A DNA stretch of 64,000 nucleotides from Oscillatoria sp. FACHB-1407 (GTDB lineage Bacteria > Cyanobacteriota > Cyanobacteriia > Elainellales > Elainellaceae), in contig NZ_JACJSA010000019.1 in the NCBI RefSeq assembly GCF_014697545.1, positions 1 through 64,000 of the forward strand, in the 5' to 3' direction. The position numbers and the translations under genes were made by a program. Numbering within the stretch: the first letter of the stretch is position 1; each line of letters begins with the position of its first letter. Positions 8,622 to 17,352 of the stretch are shown piece by piece. The notes beneath the pieces were generated by a model. It was not told where the DNA came from. It searched no databases and worked only from the letters and a program-made list of their open reading frames with translations.

Positions 8622-9001
8622 CGTCTCCAGTTCCTTATTTCGTGATTCAGACGTTAATCAAAGTTTGCTATCTAGAAAGCTCTGTAACTTCATCCTGAAG
8701 CGAAGAGCTGATTTGTGACTGTTACATCTAAAGCTCTAGAACCATGGCGATCGCTCTATCTCCCTTTGATCTCCACAGGGGAGCAATATTTTCAGAGATT
8801 CAGTCTCTTTTTCAATAAGGAGATTCCAGAAAAATCGAAACCTTTGTTTACAAATCCGCTCCAAATGTTTTTTATTCCATATCGAAATCTATCTTAGATA
8901 CAATAATTAACAATTCAATCCCCAAACAACTAGCATAAATCGATTTTTTTTATCCGGGTGTAGTTGAGACTCGTGTAGTCTGGAATTCATGACAATTCAG
9001 C
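8622..9001. other. Intergenic region, promoter side of two divergent genes
   Basis: 380 bp between the divergent GNAT and cytochrome genes. It is AT-rich in its right half (8830-8960) and should hold both promoters. I see no repeat, RNA gene or credible ORF; a 60-codon open frame from 8715 lacks a ribosome-binding site and protein-like composition. Confidence 0.4.
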
Positions 9002-9643
9002 ATGATGATTAAGAACGTGTCGCGTCAATCTCTCTTGCGTCGCCTTGCTCAACTGTTTAACCGCTCCTTTGCCCATCATCGCCAATCAAGATGGCGATCG
9101 TCTCTGATTCTGGCGATCTTGCTAATCGCCTGGTCTGCTCTCCTGGGGGTTGGGTTAGCGCAAGCTACTGAACCACGCTCTACCGGAATCATGGCAGAGC
9201 CTGACCAACGCATCTTGTTGGCGCAGGCTACTGGTTCTAGCGCAGTAGGCACGGTAGATGTCGTTCCCCCTGCCCAGCAATTGGGACAAGACTTGTACTT
9301 AGAGAACTGTGCCAGTTGCCACATTGGGTTACCGCCGCAGATTTTTCCAACGGATACCTGGCGCAATTTGCTGCAAGACGATTCTCACTACGGTGTGCAA
9401 ATTAACCCGTTCCGTCCTCCGACCTTGTTGGTCGTCTGGAATTATATCCGCACTTTTTCGCGCCCTGTTCTCCTCAACGAACAGGCTCCCTATCGCATCG
9501 AAGACTCCCGATACTTCAAAGCTCTCCACCCCAGAGTCGAATTTCGCGATCGCGTCCAGATTGATAGCTGCGCTCAATGTCATCCCAGTGCCCAGCAATT
9601 TAACTTCCGCCAGTTAACCCCAGAGTGGGAGAATGCTCCTTAG
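9002..9643 (+). CDS. Diheme cytochrome c-like protein, membrane anchored
   Basis: A 213-residue exported cytochrome. A basic N-terminus and hydrophobic helix (about 35-54) are followed by a lumenal or periplasmic domain with two heme-attachment motifs, CASCH (103-107) and CAQCH (190-194). The 80-residue spacing with conserved-looking tryptophans and prolines differs from a tandem cytochrome c fold. The axial ligands are probably histidines, but this cannot be read directly. The family is known in cyanobacteria as an uncharacterised diheme cytochrome, and an electron-transfer role is inference. An array of ACTCCCC-type and then RACCAYT heptamers follows immediately. Confidence 0.85.
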   Translation: MMIKNVSRQSLLRRLAQLFNRSFAHHRQSRWRSSLILAILLIAWSALLGVGLAQATEPRSTGIMAEPDQRILLAQATGSSAVGTVDVVPPAQQLGQDLYLENCASCHIGLPPQIFPTDTWRNLLQDDSHYGVQINPFRPPTLLVVWNYIRTFSRPVLLNEQAPYRIEDSRYFKALHPRVEFRDRVQIDSCAQCHPSAQQFNFRQLTPEWENAP

Positions 9644-9681
9644 GAGGAGAGTGGGGAGTGGGGAGTAGGGATGGCGGACTT

Positions 9682-9898
9682 GACCACTAACCACTGACCA
9701 TTGACCACTGACCATTGACCACTAACCACTAACCACTGACCATTGACCACTAACCACTAACTATTGACCACTAACCACTGACCATTGACCACTAACTATT
9801 GACCACTAACCACTGACCATTGACCACTAACCACTGACCATTGACCACTAACCACTGACCATTGACCACTAACCACTGACCACTGACCACTAACCATT
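9682..9898 (+). repeat. Heptanucleotide tandem array (31 units, consensus RACYAYT)
   Basis: Exactly 217 bp, or 31 contiguous 7-bp units, made only of GACCACT, AACCACT, GACCATT, AACCATT and AACTATT. It is a member of the short tandemly repeated repetitive (STRR) class known in cyanobacteria. It is preceded at 9650-9672 by a few GGGGAGT units of another heptamer family. Confidence 0.95.
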
Positions 9899-10083
9899 GC
9901 CCCAGGATTGAGAAAAAGCTACACAGGCAATAGCCTAAGTTTTATGATAGATAGGCAGTTAGTGCGATCGCTCTGCTGTCACATTCCCTACCTTTTGGGC
10001 GGAGATTACCACTCCCCCTGCTTTGTGGCTTTGTGTCACGCTAAATAAGATGGACTGTTCAGATTAATTCATTGCCTCTTGCC

Positions 10084-12909
10084 ATGCTAAAAACTCTGCT
10101 GGGTGACCCCAACGCACGCAAGCTTAAGAAATATAAACCTGATGTGGTTGAAATCAACCTGTTAGAGCCAGACATGGAGGCACTCTCAGATGAGGAGTTG
10201 CGGGGCAAAACAGGAGAATTTAAGCAACGCCTCGAAAAAGGTGAGACTCTAGACGACCTCCTGCCAGAGGCATTTGCCGTTGTTCGGGAAGCGGGCAAAC
10301 GAGTGTTAGGACTGCGCCACTTTGATGTGCAGTTGCTCGGTGGCATCGTGTTACACAACGGGCAAATTGCCGAGATGAAAACAGGGGAAGGAAAAACCCT
10401 GGTCGCAACCCTCCCTGCCTATCTCAATGCATTGACTGGAAAGGGCGTTCACGTCGTGACGGTGAACGATTACCTGGCACGTCGCGACGCTGAGTGGATG
10501 GGACAGATTCACCGCTTTTTAGGGCTAACGGTTGGGCTGATCCAACAGGGCATGAACCCTAGCGATCGCAAAAGAAGCTATGACTGCGACGTCACCTACG
10601 CCACCAACAGCGAATTAGGGTTTGACTATCTGCGCGACAACATGGCGACCTCTATGGAAGATGTGGTACAGCGTCCCTTTAACTACTGCGTCATTGACGA
10701 AGTAGACTCTGTTCTGATTGACGAAGCTCGGACTCCGCTAATCATCTCCGGTCAGGTCGAGCGTCCCAGTGAAAAGTACATGGGAGCCGCTGAGGTCGCC
10801 GCTGCGCTCACCCGCAAGGAAAACGAGGATGACCCCAACGGACACTACGAAGTCGATGAAAAAGCCCGAAATGTATTGCTTGCCGATGAGGGCTTCATTG
10901 AAGCAGAGCGGATTTTGGGTGTGACTGACTTGTTCGACCCCAAAGATCCCTGGGCGCACTACGTCTTCAACGCGATTAAAGCCAAAGAACTGTTTATCAA
11001 AGACGTCAACTACATCGTCCGCAATGGCGAAATCGTGATCGTAGACGAATTCACAGGGCGGGTCATGCCCGGTCGTCGCTGGAGTGATGGCCTGCATCAG
11101 GCGATCGAAGCCAAGGAACGGGTTGACATTCAACCTGAGACGCAAACTCTCGCCACGATTACCTACCAAAACCTCTTCCTGATCTATCCCAAACTGGGCG
11201 GTATGACAGGCACCGCCAAAACAGAAGAGGCAGAGTTTGAGAAGATTTACAACCTGGAAGTGACCATCATCCCCACGAACCGCCCAACGGGACGACGCGA
11301 CGTGTCCGATGTGGTCTACAAGAATGAAAACGCCAAGTGGCTAGCGGTGGCTCAGGAGTGTGCTGAGATGCACGAGCAAGGGCGACCTGTGCTGGTGGGA
11401 ACCACCAGTGTTGAAAAATCAGAGTTGCTCTCTCGGTTGTTGAGCGAGAAGAATATCCCCTACAACCTGCTTAACGCGAAACCAGAGAACGTGGAGCGGG
11501 AATCGGAAATCATCGCTCAAGCCGGACGCAAAGGAGCCGTCACCATCTCGACCAACATGGCGGGACGAGGCACTGACATCATCCTCGGTGGAAACGCCGA
11601 CTACATGGCGCGACTGAAGGTGCGGGAATATCTCATGCCCCGCATCGTCCAACCTGAAGATGAAGGCGAATTTGCGATCCCCGATGTCTCCTTCCGCGAT
11701 CGCCCCAGTGGTGGCGGCAAAGGGTTCGCGGCAACTGAAGGCAAAAAGGCTAAAACCTGGAAAGCCTCTCCTCAGATCTTCCCCACACCGCTATCCGCTG
11801 AGACGGAGCAGTTGATCAAGGAAGCGGTTGATTTCGCGGTGAAAGAATGGGGTGAGCGATCGCTCCCTGAACTGACCGCAGAAGACCGTCTCGCCACCGC
11901 TGCCGAAAAAGCTCCTACCTCCGATGCTGTCCTGCTCAAACTGCGGGAAGCCTACAATCGCATTCGCAAAGAGTACGAAGAGTTTACTCACGCCGAGCAT
12001 GAAGAAGTCGTGAGCCTGGGCGGCTTGCATGTGATCGGCACTGAGCGTCACGAGTCACGCCGGATTGACAACCAGTTGCGGGGGCGCGCCGGACGTCAGG
12101 GTGACCCTGGCTCCACCAAATTTTTCCTCAGCTTGCAAGACAACCTGCTGCGAATCTTTGGGGGCGATCGCGTCGCTGGCTTGATGAATGCCTTCCGCGT
12201 TGAGGAAGACATGCCGATCGAGTCGGGTATGCTGACGCGATCGCTTGAAGGCGCACAAAAGAAGGTTGAAACCTACTACTACGACATCCGAAAGCAGGTG
12301 TTTGAGTATGACGAGGTAATGAACAACCAGCGTCGGGCAATTTACGCCGAGCGTCGTCGGGTGCTGGAAGGGCAAGACCTGAAGGAACAGGTGATTAAAT
12401 ACGCCGAGCGCACGATGGATGACATCGTGGATGCATATGTGAACCCTGATTTGCCCTCTGAGGAGTGGGAACTGCCCAAGTTAGTCGGCAAGGTGAAGGA
12501 GTTCGTCTATCTGCTCCAGGATCTGGAACCCAGTCAATTAGAGGATCTGAGCATCACCGAAGTCAAAACCTTCTTGCATGAGCAGGTTCGCATTGCCTAC
12601 GACCTCAAGGAGGCCCAGGTCGATGCCATCCAACCGGGGTTGATGCGACAAGCCGAGCGGTTCTTCATCCTGCAACAGATCGACACCCTCTGGCGCGAAC
12701 ACCTGCAACAGATGGATGCTCTGCGGGAATCTGTCGGTCTGCGCGGTTATGGGCAAAAAGACCCGCTGATTGAGTACAAGAGCGAAGGCTATGAACTGTT
12801 CCTGGAGATGATGACCGAGATTCGTCGGAACGTCGTTTACTCCTTGTTCCAGTTCCAACCCCAACCGCCACAACAGCCCGTCCCTCAGCAATCCACTGAG
12901 GTGGTGTAA
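10084..12909 (+). CDS. secA: Protein translocase subunit SecA
   Basis: The ATP-driven motor that pushes preproteins through SecYEG at the plasma and thylakoid membranes. It is 941 residues from ATG 10084 ([19 protein letters not shown]), the usual cyanobacterial start; the 4-codon extension is unnecessary. Walker A GEGKT is at about 101-105 and Walker [15 protein letters not shown] at about 203-216. The NBD2 motif [11 protein letters not shown] and the helical scaffold region [17 protein letters not shown] are present. Between IPDVSF and the second half of NBD2 lies an insertion of roughly 80 residues, typical of cyanobacterial/plastid SecA. The C-terminus ends in a Q/P-rich tail without the zinc-binding cysteine motif of E. 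coli SecA. Confidence 0.98.
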   Translation: MLKTLLGDPNARKLKKYKPDVVEINLLEPDMEALSDEELRGKTGEFKQRLEKGETLDDLLPEAFAVVREAGKRVLGLRHFDVQLLGGIVLHNGQIAEMKTGEGKTLVATLPAYLNALTGKGVHVVTVNDYLARRDAEWMGQIHRFLGLTVGLIQQGMNPSDRKRSYDCDVTYATNSELGFDYLRDNMATSMEDVVQRPFNYCVIDEVDSVLIDEARTPLIISGQVERPSEKYMGAAEVAAALTRKENEDDPNGHYEVDEKARNVLLADEGFIEAERILGVTDLFDPKDPWAHYVFNAIKAKELFIKDVNYIVRNGEIVIVDEFTGRVMPGRRWSDGLHQAIEAKERVDIQPETQTLATITYQNLFLIYPKLGGMTGTAKTEEAEFEKIYNLEVTIIPTNRPTGRRDVSDVVYKNENAKWLAVAQECAEMHEQGRPVLVGTTSVEKSELLSRLLSEKNIPYNLLNAKPENVERESEIIAQAGRKGAVTISTNMAGRGTDIILGGNADYMARLKVREYLMPRIVQPEDEGEFAIPDVSFRDRPSGGGKGFAATEGKKAKTWKASPQIFPTPLSAETEQLIKEAVDFAVKEWGERSLPELTAEDRLATAAEKAPTSDAVLLKLREAYNRIRKEYEEFTHAEHEEVVSLGGLHVIGTERHESRRIDNQLRGRAGRQGDPGSTKFFLSLQDNLLRIFGGDRVAGLMNAFRVEEDMPIESGMLTRSLEGAQKKVETYYYDIRKQVFEYDEVMNNQRRAIYAERRRVLEGQDLKEQVIKYAERTMDDIVDAYVNPDLPSEEWELPKLVGKVKEFVYLLQDLEPSQLEDLSITEVKTFLHEQVRIAYDLKEAQVDAIQPGLMRQAERFFILQQIDTLWREHLQQMDALRESVGLRGYGQKDPLIEYKSEGYELFLEMMTEIRRNVVYSLFQFQPQPPQQPVPQQSTEVV

Positions 12910-12929
12910 ACTCTCTTCTCTTTTCCTCG

Positions 12930-12950
12930 TTGCTAGGCTCTGCCTAGCAA
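12930..12950. terminator. Perfect 9-bp hairpin after secA
   Basis: TTGCTAGGC-TCT-GCCTAGCAA, with perfect arms and a 3-base loop, lies 20 bp after the secA stop. No T-run follows, so termination may be inefficient. It also belongs to the GGC-NGA-GCC palindrome family in this gap (TCT is TGA-loop-like in the opposite strand). Confidence 0.5.
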
Positions 12951-12956
12951 TGCCTT

Positions 12957-13176
12957 TAGGAGGCGGAGCCTCCTACTTCTTAATTCCTGCTTCTAGCTGG
13001 GAACCTGAATCTAGAGGTATCTCCTACAGCCCCAGCTTTGGAGGCAGAGCCTCCGGTAAAGCGTGACAAGGCTGAGCCTTATCACGAGAGGAAGCCTGTC
13101 ACGAGAGGCAACTTAAAAACTTTACATGAGGCAGAGCCTCTCAGAGAACGTTCCCAGGCAGAGCCTGAGGAACGAG
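12957..13176. repeat. Cluster of GGC-NGA-GCC palindromes
   Basis: Short palindromes with a shared core lie close together: TAGGAGGC-GGA-GCCTCCTA (12957-12975), GGAGGC-AGA-GCCTCC (13040-13054), AAGGC-TGA-GCCTT (about 13069-13081), GAGGC-AGA-GCCTC (about 13128-13140) and CAGGC-AGA-GCCTG (about 13155-13167). They look like a family of interspersed repeat hairpins. The 13126-13176 unit is repeated at 14887. The gap to 13284 holds no gene that I accept. Confidence 0.8.
13126..13176 (+). repeat. 51-bp direct repeat, copy 1 (downstream of TIR-FGE gene)
   Basis: A 51-bp unit starting ATGAGGCAGAGCCTCTCAGA and ending GAGCCTGAGGAACGAG. It matches 14887-14937 at 49 of 51 positions in the same orientation. 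The two copies bracket the TIR-FGE gene. Confidence 0.9.
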
Positions 13177-13284
13177 GTGAGAGGAAAAAAATTGATCGCG
13201 CTTCGTGCGAAAAGGGAAAAGAAAAAAGAGTAGAGGGCAAAAGGGCTGGAGGGTAAAGGGCTTCGACAAGCTCCAGCCCAAGGG

Positions 13285-14655
13285 TTACAAAGTCCTCGGA
13301 GCACTACACACAACCCGAAAACCGATATAGGGGTTACAAAGGTCGGGCGAAAGAAAGACACGAGAGGCAGAGCGACAAGACCAAGGAAGGCTGAACCAAG
13401 AGCCACCGCGACGCACCCGAAGCTCAAAATTTCCACCTGTCACCCACGCACTGCCATCTATCGGCGCATTGGTGTAGTTATCGTGCCAATGATCCGCACA
13501 CCACTCCCAGACATTGCCGTGCATATCAAATAACCCAAAAGCATTGGCAGGAAAACTACCAACATCTGTCGTTCGTTGCCGATATCCACTCTTGGGCGCA
13601 TCACCATCAAGGCTACCAATACAGTTCAACCACTCAACCGTAACCGTTTCACCAAAATGAAAGGGCGTTGTGGTTCCGGCACGGCACGCATATTCCCATT
13701 CTGCCTCACTCGGTAAGCGATAGTTGCGCCCGGTTTCGCTGGATAACCGCTGACAAAACTCCACCGCATCAAACCAGGACATCTGCTCTACGGGTCGCTG
13801 ATCACCTTTGAAGCGGGATGGATTTAGCTCCAGGTCGTGTTCAACCGTGGGAAAGCCTGCTACCGTTTGCCACAATTTCTGGGTCACAGCATACTTACCC
13901 ATGAGAAAAGGTTGCACTGTCACTCGATGTTGGGGGCGTTCATTCTCCTCTGAAGACTCCTCTGAAGCAGGAGCACCCATGATGAAGCTTCCACCAGGGA
14001 TAGAAACCATTTCACAATAAACTCCATTCCCCAGGTCTTCGATATGTTGCTGAGCAGTCTTTTTCTGAGACTGGCGGTTCACCTGCTTGCCGCCGAATAA
14101 GCCTGCCTGGATCTGAAGCGTGACCACCTCAAACTCAAACGGCTGCAATGTCATTGGTGGTGCTGGTCTAAGTTCCGGAACTCGCTTTTCAATCAGATTG
14201 ATAATCTCGTCCATCCCTGCTTTAAACAGGTTTGTACTTCTCCTTGTAACCAGATCAATGGCGTTGCGCTCTGCCAATTTCTGAATCGTCTGGGGAAGTT
14301 CCCCTAGTCTGGGCATGTTCGTGCCATCTAATAAGACCGGAATCACGACAAGCCCTAGCTCTAAGGCTAATGCAATTTCCTGTCGCACCCAATCATCTGG
14401 ACTTTCTAAGCGTCGTCGTCCTTTTCCATCCTGCACACTCGACCAGGTAGACCCGATCACCACGAGCACCACTTTGCTGTCTTGCATAGCTTGCTTTAAG
14501 CGGTCTGGAAATGCAGCCTCGTAGTCGATCGAGTTGCGATCTAAAAAAACATGTTCTCGCCCAAAGTGGTCTGTCAGGTAATCATCAATCCGACCAACCA
14601 CATCTTGACTGTCACTTCTGCGGTAGGAGATGAAAATAGATTCTTTGCTAGTCAT
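13285..14655 (-). CDS. TIR domain fused to FGE-sulfatase/C-type-lectin-fold domain
   Basis: A 456-residue two-domain protein. An N-terminal TIR domain (about 1-140) starts SIFISYRRSDSQDV and has the conserved strand VVLVVIGSTW. A linker leads to an FGE-sulfatase/SUMF1 domain (about 215-456) with IPGGSFIMGA, AVTQKLW, RLPSEAEWEYACRAG and GNVWEWCADHW. The C-terminal RGGSW segment has one cysteine and lacks the two catalytic FGE cysteines, so the domain is probably a binding module. ATG 14655 is chosen because MTSKESIFISYRR starts just before the first TIR strand. Such TIR-CLec proteins are proposed conflict or signalling effectors, and some cyanobacterial FGE-type domains are DGR targets. No reverse transcriptase is in the window. 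Confidence 0.85.
   Translation of the reverse strand: MTSKESIFISYRRSDSQDVVGRIDDYLTDHFGREHVFLDRNSIDYEAAFPDRLKQAMQDSKVVLVVIGSTWSSVQDGKGRRRLESPDDWVRQEIALALELGLVVIPVLLDGTNMPRLGELPQTIQKLAERNAIDLVTRRSTNLFKAGMDEIINLIEKRVPELRPAPPMTLQPFEFEVVTLQIQAGLFGGKQVNRQSQKKTAQQHIEDLGNGVYCEMVSIPGGSFIMGAPASEESSEENERPQHRVTVQPFLMGKYAVTQKLWQTVAGFPTVEHDLELNPSRFKGDQRPVEQMSWFDAVEFCQRLSSETGRNYRLPSEAEWEYACRAGTTTPFHFGETVTVEWLNCIGSLDGDAPKSGYRQRTTDVGSFPANAFGLFDMHGNVWEWCADHWHDNYTNAPIDGSAWVTGGNFELRVRRGGSWFSLPWSCRSASRVFLSPDLCNPYIGFRVVCSAPRTL
13327..13410 (-). other. Candidate variable region of the C-type-lectin-fold domain
   Basis: After RGGSW the positions that are usually Asn/Tyr/Asp in this family read F, S, L, W, S, S, V, F, L, S, L and C, while the scaffold residues (P, CRSA, R, P, IGFRVVC) are intact. 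The codons (TTC, AGC, CTT, TGG, TCT, GTC, TTT) are what AAY codons could become by A-to-N change. This is compatible with DGR-type diversification, but no template repeat was found here. Confidence 0.3.
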
Positions 14656-15007
14656 CTTTGGGAGTCTAGGTAGGGTTAGCAACATTGAGCGAGCAGCGAT
14701 CGCCCAGTCCCAGCGCAACTGCCTTCAGTGTATACAAACCCTATGTGCCACTATTCAGAAAAGAATAAAACATGAAAAATAAAGGATAAGACAGAATTTC
14801 TTTTATCCTTTATCGTTTATCTTCCTCTCGTTTCAAGGCTCAGCTTTGGAATGGAACATACGGAGGCTTTACCTTCAAAACCTCATATGAGGCAGAGCCT
14901 CTCAGAGCACGTTCCCATGCAGAGCCTGAGGAACGAGATAAGAACTTACACCGACTCCCCACTCCCCACTCCCTATTCCCCACTCCCCACTCCCTACTCC
15001 CCACTCC
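14656..15007. other. Intergenic region upstream of the TIR-FGE gene
   Basis: It holds the presumed TIR-FGE promoter near 14740-14800, which is AT-rich. TTATCCTTTATCG-type heptamer-like sequence follows at 14800-14825, then the second 51-bp direct repeat and the ACTCCCY array. I see no gene. Confidence 0.5.
14887..14937 (+). repeat. 51-bp direct repeat, copy 2 (upstream of TIR-FGE gene)
   Basis: It differs from copy 1 at two positions only (AGAACG/AGCACG and CCCAGG/CCCATG). It contains the palindrome GAGGC-AGA-GCCTC and a degenerate second palindrome. Confidence 0.9.
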
Positions 15008-15009
15008 CT
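14954..15009 (+). repeat. Heptamer array ACTCCCY (8 units)
   Basis: Eight contiguous 7-bp units: ACTCCCC, ACTCCCT and one ATTCCCC. On the minus strand the stop codon TAG (15010-15008) of the TPR gene is formed within the array. Confidence 0.92.
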
Positions 15010-16162
15010 ACCCCTGCTGGAGTGCTTGAAGCTGATTCATCACCCACTCATATTGCTGCTGATCGCCCTGCTGCTTCAGCAGTTGGATAGCGATTTTAAG
15101 ATTGGCGATCGCCCCTTCTCGGTCGCCCAACCCCAACAGCACACTGCCCCGGTTGTAGTAAGCCCCTGCCAGATAGGGATCATGGGTGATCGTTTGAGTA
15201 AAGTCTTCCAGCGCAGCGGAAAGTTGCCGATCGTCAAAGTAGGCGCATCCCCGATTGTAGTAGGCATCAGCAAGGTGAGGATTCCGTTGAATCGCGTTCG
15301 TAAAATCGCTGATCGCCCCATCCAAATTACTCTGATTCAGGTAAATCGTGCCCCGCAGTTGGTAGGCATCGGCAATGCTCTCATCCTGCTGAATCGCCTC
15401 TGTAAAGGTGGCGATCGCCTGCGTAGTATTGCCTTGCTCCAACTGGTCTACCCCTTGACGAATCGTGTCTTTGGCAGGTGACTCAGAGGCACCAATTCCC
15501 TGACGATAGAGAGTCTGAATCTTGTGCAGGGTGCGATCGCAATACTCTTGCTCTCCCTGTTGCCGCCAATATTCCACTGCGTTTTGAAAGTCACTGAGAG
15601 CCGCCGTGGAGTTGCCCATCTCAAGCTGGAGGTTGCCCCGGCAATAGTAGGAGTTTGCCTGCTCTGGGTCAATCTGGACGCTGCGGTTCAGGTCATCCAA
15701 CGCCCCCTGGCGATCGCCCATTTCGTAGCGAGCCAGTGCCCGTCCACCATAGGCAACCGCATTGTTAGGGTTCATGCGAATTGCTTGCGTGTGATCTGCA
15801 ATCGCCCACTCATAGTCTTTCAGGTCAAACTGCATGGCTCCCCGCAGCGAATAGGCTAGAGGATGCCGGGGATTCATGTAAATCACACGGGTCACATCGG
15901 CGATCGCTTGCTGCTTTTCTCCCAGTCGATACAGAGCCGTACCCCGTCCCCAATAGGCATCTGTGGAATTGGGATCAAGGGCGATCGCCTCGGTGTAGTC
16001 TGCTACGGCTCCGGTGTAGTCCTGCGAGTCCCAGCGTGCATTACCCCGTAAGCAATAAACGTTTGCCGTGGGGTTGGTCGCAATCACCTGGTCAAACGCG
16101 GCGATCGCCCCTGCTAAATCGCCATCACGCAACTTCCCCAATCCCTGTTCCAGAGCATCCAT
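15008..16162 (-). CDS. Tetratricopeptide-repeat protein
   Basis: A 384-residue protein built almost wholly of 34-residue TPR units. About ten are visible (for example AYYNRGSVLLGLGDREGAIA; YSLRGAMQFDLKDYEWAIA), with the usual G8/A20/P32 pattern. It has no signal peptide or enzymatic domain, so it is probably a cytosolic scaffold for protein-protein contacts. It starts at ATG 16162, three bases after the stop of the ACT-like gene, so the two are probably co-transcribed. The stop lies inside a heptamer array, so its extreme C-terminus (LQALQQG) may have been set by array insertion. Confidence 0.9.
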   Translation of the reverse strand: MDALEQGLGKLRDGDLAGAIAAFDQVIATNPTANVYCLRGNARWDSQDYTGAVADYTEAIALDPNSTDAYWGRGTALYRLGEKQQAIADVTRVIYMNPRHPLAYSLRGAMQFDLKDYEWAIADHTQAIRMNPNNAVAYGGRALARYEMGDRQGALDDLNRSVQIDPEQANSYYCRGNLQLEMGNSTAALSDFQNAVEYWRQQGEQEYCDRTLHKIQTLYRQGIGASESPAKDTIRQGVDQLEQGNTTQAIATFTEAIQQDESIADAYQLRGTIYLNQSNLDGAISDFTNAIQRNPHLADAYYNRGCAYFDDRQLSAALEDFTQTITHDPYLAGAYYNRGSVLLGLGDREGAIANLKIAIQLLKQQGDQQQYEWVMNQLQALQQG

Positions 16163-16165
16163 TCG

Positions 16166-16891
16166 CTAAAACCGTCGTCCCAACAACCGCTGCTTCATCC
16201 CTTCTGCAATCTTTTGTCCCAGATATTCTGGAATCAAATTTTCATTTGGACCCAGCAAGTACAAAATCAAGCGCGTTCGCCCGCGCCACACCAGTAGATT
16301 AGCATTCACCACTAGCAAATCTTCCTGCCAAATGGCGTACATCACTTTGTAAAACAGCCCCGGTTGGTTATCCGCCTCAATCAACAGCGCAGGCAGATGA
16401 AACACGGGATCAACATAAAACTCAGTTTCGACCTGCTCTAACCCCGCATCCAGATTGAACTCAACCGCCAACATCTCCTCCACCTCAAACCGCCCTGCCA
16501 GAGCTTCACGCACCGCGCGGCAGACGTTTTCAGCCGTCTTATCGACCAGGGCTTTGCCACCACGCGACACCACCAGTTTGATAAACACCAGCATCGGCGG
16601 ATAAATTTGCCCATAGAGGCTGAGGCTGTGAATGGTAAGCCCATACGCCGCCAGCACTCCAAAAATATCGCTCAATAAAAAAGATTGGTTACGATAGGCG
16701 AAGTGCAAAGCACTTTTGTTCCCTTCAGGCTTCAGTTCAATGACGGCTTGTTTCGTTTTGTAAAGCTGATATGCCAATCTCAGGTTTTGCAACTGGATTT
16801 CACTGCTGACAAATTGCTCATAAAACTGGGGAAACGCCCGATTAAAGCGTTTTAGCAGTTCCAGTGTCGATGGTTTTAAACCCGTAGCCAT
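16166..16891 (-). CDS. ACT-domain-like regulatory protein
   Basis: A 241-residue protein with two regions resembling ACT/GlnD-type ligand-binding folds. The first is LLSDIFGVLAAYGLTIHSLS (about 72-91) and the second is ALLIEADNQPGLFYKVMYAI (about 167-186). It has no catalytic domain and is conserved among cyanobacteria to my knowledge, without an assigned function. ATG 16891 (MATGLKPSTLELL) is preferred to the TTG four codons upstream. Binding of a small molecule such as an amino acid is inference from the ACT resemblance. It lies directly upstream of the TPR gene, so the two may act together. Confidence 0.7.
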   Translation of the reverse strand: MATGLKPSTLELLKRFNRAFPQFYEQFVSSEIQLQNLRLAYQLYKTKQAVIELKPEGNKSALHFAYRNQSFLLSDIFGVLAAYGLTIHSLSLYGQIYPPMLVFIKLVVSRGGKALVDKTAENVCRAVREALAGRFEVEEMLAVEFNLDAGLEQVETEFYVDPVFHLPALLIEADNQPGLFYKVMYAIWQEDLLVVNANLLVWRGRTRLILYLLGPNENLIPEYLGQKIAEGMKQRLLGRRF

Positions 16892-17352
16892 ACTTTCAAA
16901 CAACGATTTACCCGACCAGGGCGAGGGTGGATGCGGTGAACGGGATGCCTCTTATTAGAGAACGGTAGTCGTAGCGTGTCAATTTAAGGGAGAAGGATTA
17001 GGACAAAAGGAGGATGGAAGCATTGCCCCCAGCTAAGGATTCCCTCGTTGCACCTCTTCCTGATCTGTAGACTACGGCTATAAATCAAGGTCAATCTCTA
17101 CAAATTACACGATTCAGCCCCGATCGCAGGGCTAATTTTCATCAACAGCCTACTCATGATTTATTTCGTAGATAAACGATGGGATAAGGATACGAGAGAT
17201 ATACTAACTATTACTGCTAAGTAAGTCGCCAGAAAAATCTTGGAGATAGTATTTTGCCGTCTGGCAATGTGCTATGACATTAAAGGCTAATTTCTAAATT
17301 CGGTTGGCTGACTTACTTATCTTATGTTTATTTATTGAAGTGTTACGCCTAC
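16892..17352. other. Intergenic region between divergent genes
   Basis: 461 bp holding the promoters of the ACT-like and GNAT genes. The right half (17150-17340) is AT-rich. A separated inverted repeat GCCAGA...TCTGGC lies at about 17230-17267. I see no credible gene or known RNA. Confidence 0.4.

Noticed and set aside
9682-9898. A regular short-repeat array that might be a CRISPR
   Set aside because: Units are 7 bp and contiguous with no spacers. It is a heptamer STRR array.
13038-13256. 72-codon ORF in the secA-TIR gap
   Set aside because: A charged low-complexity translation (KRDKAEPYHER) of palindromic repeats. No family pattern.
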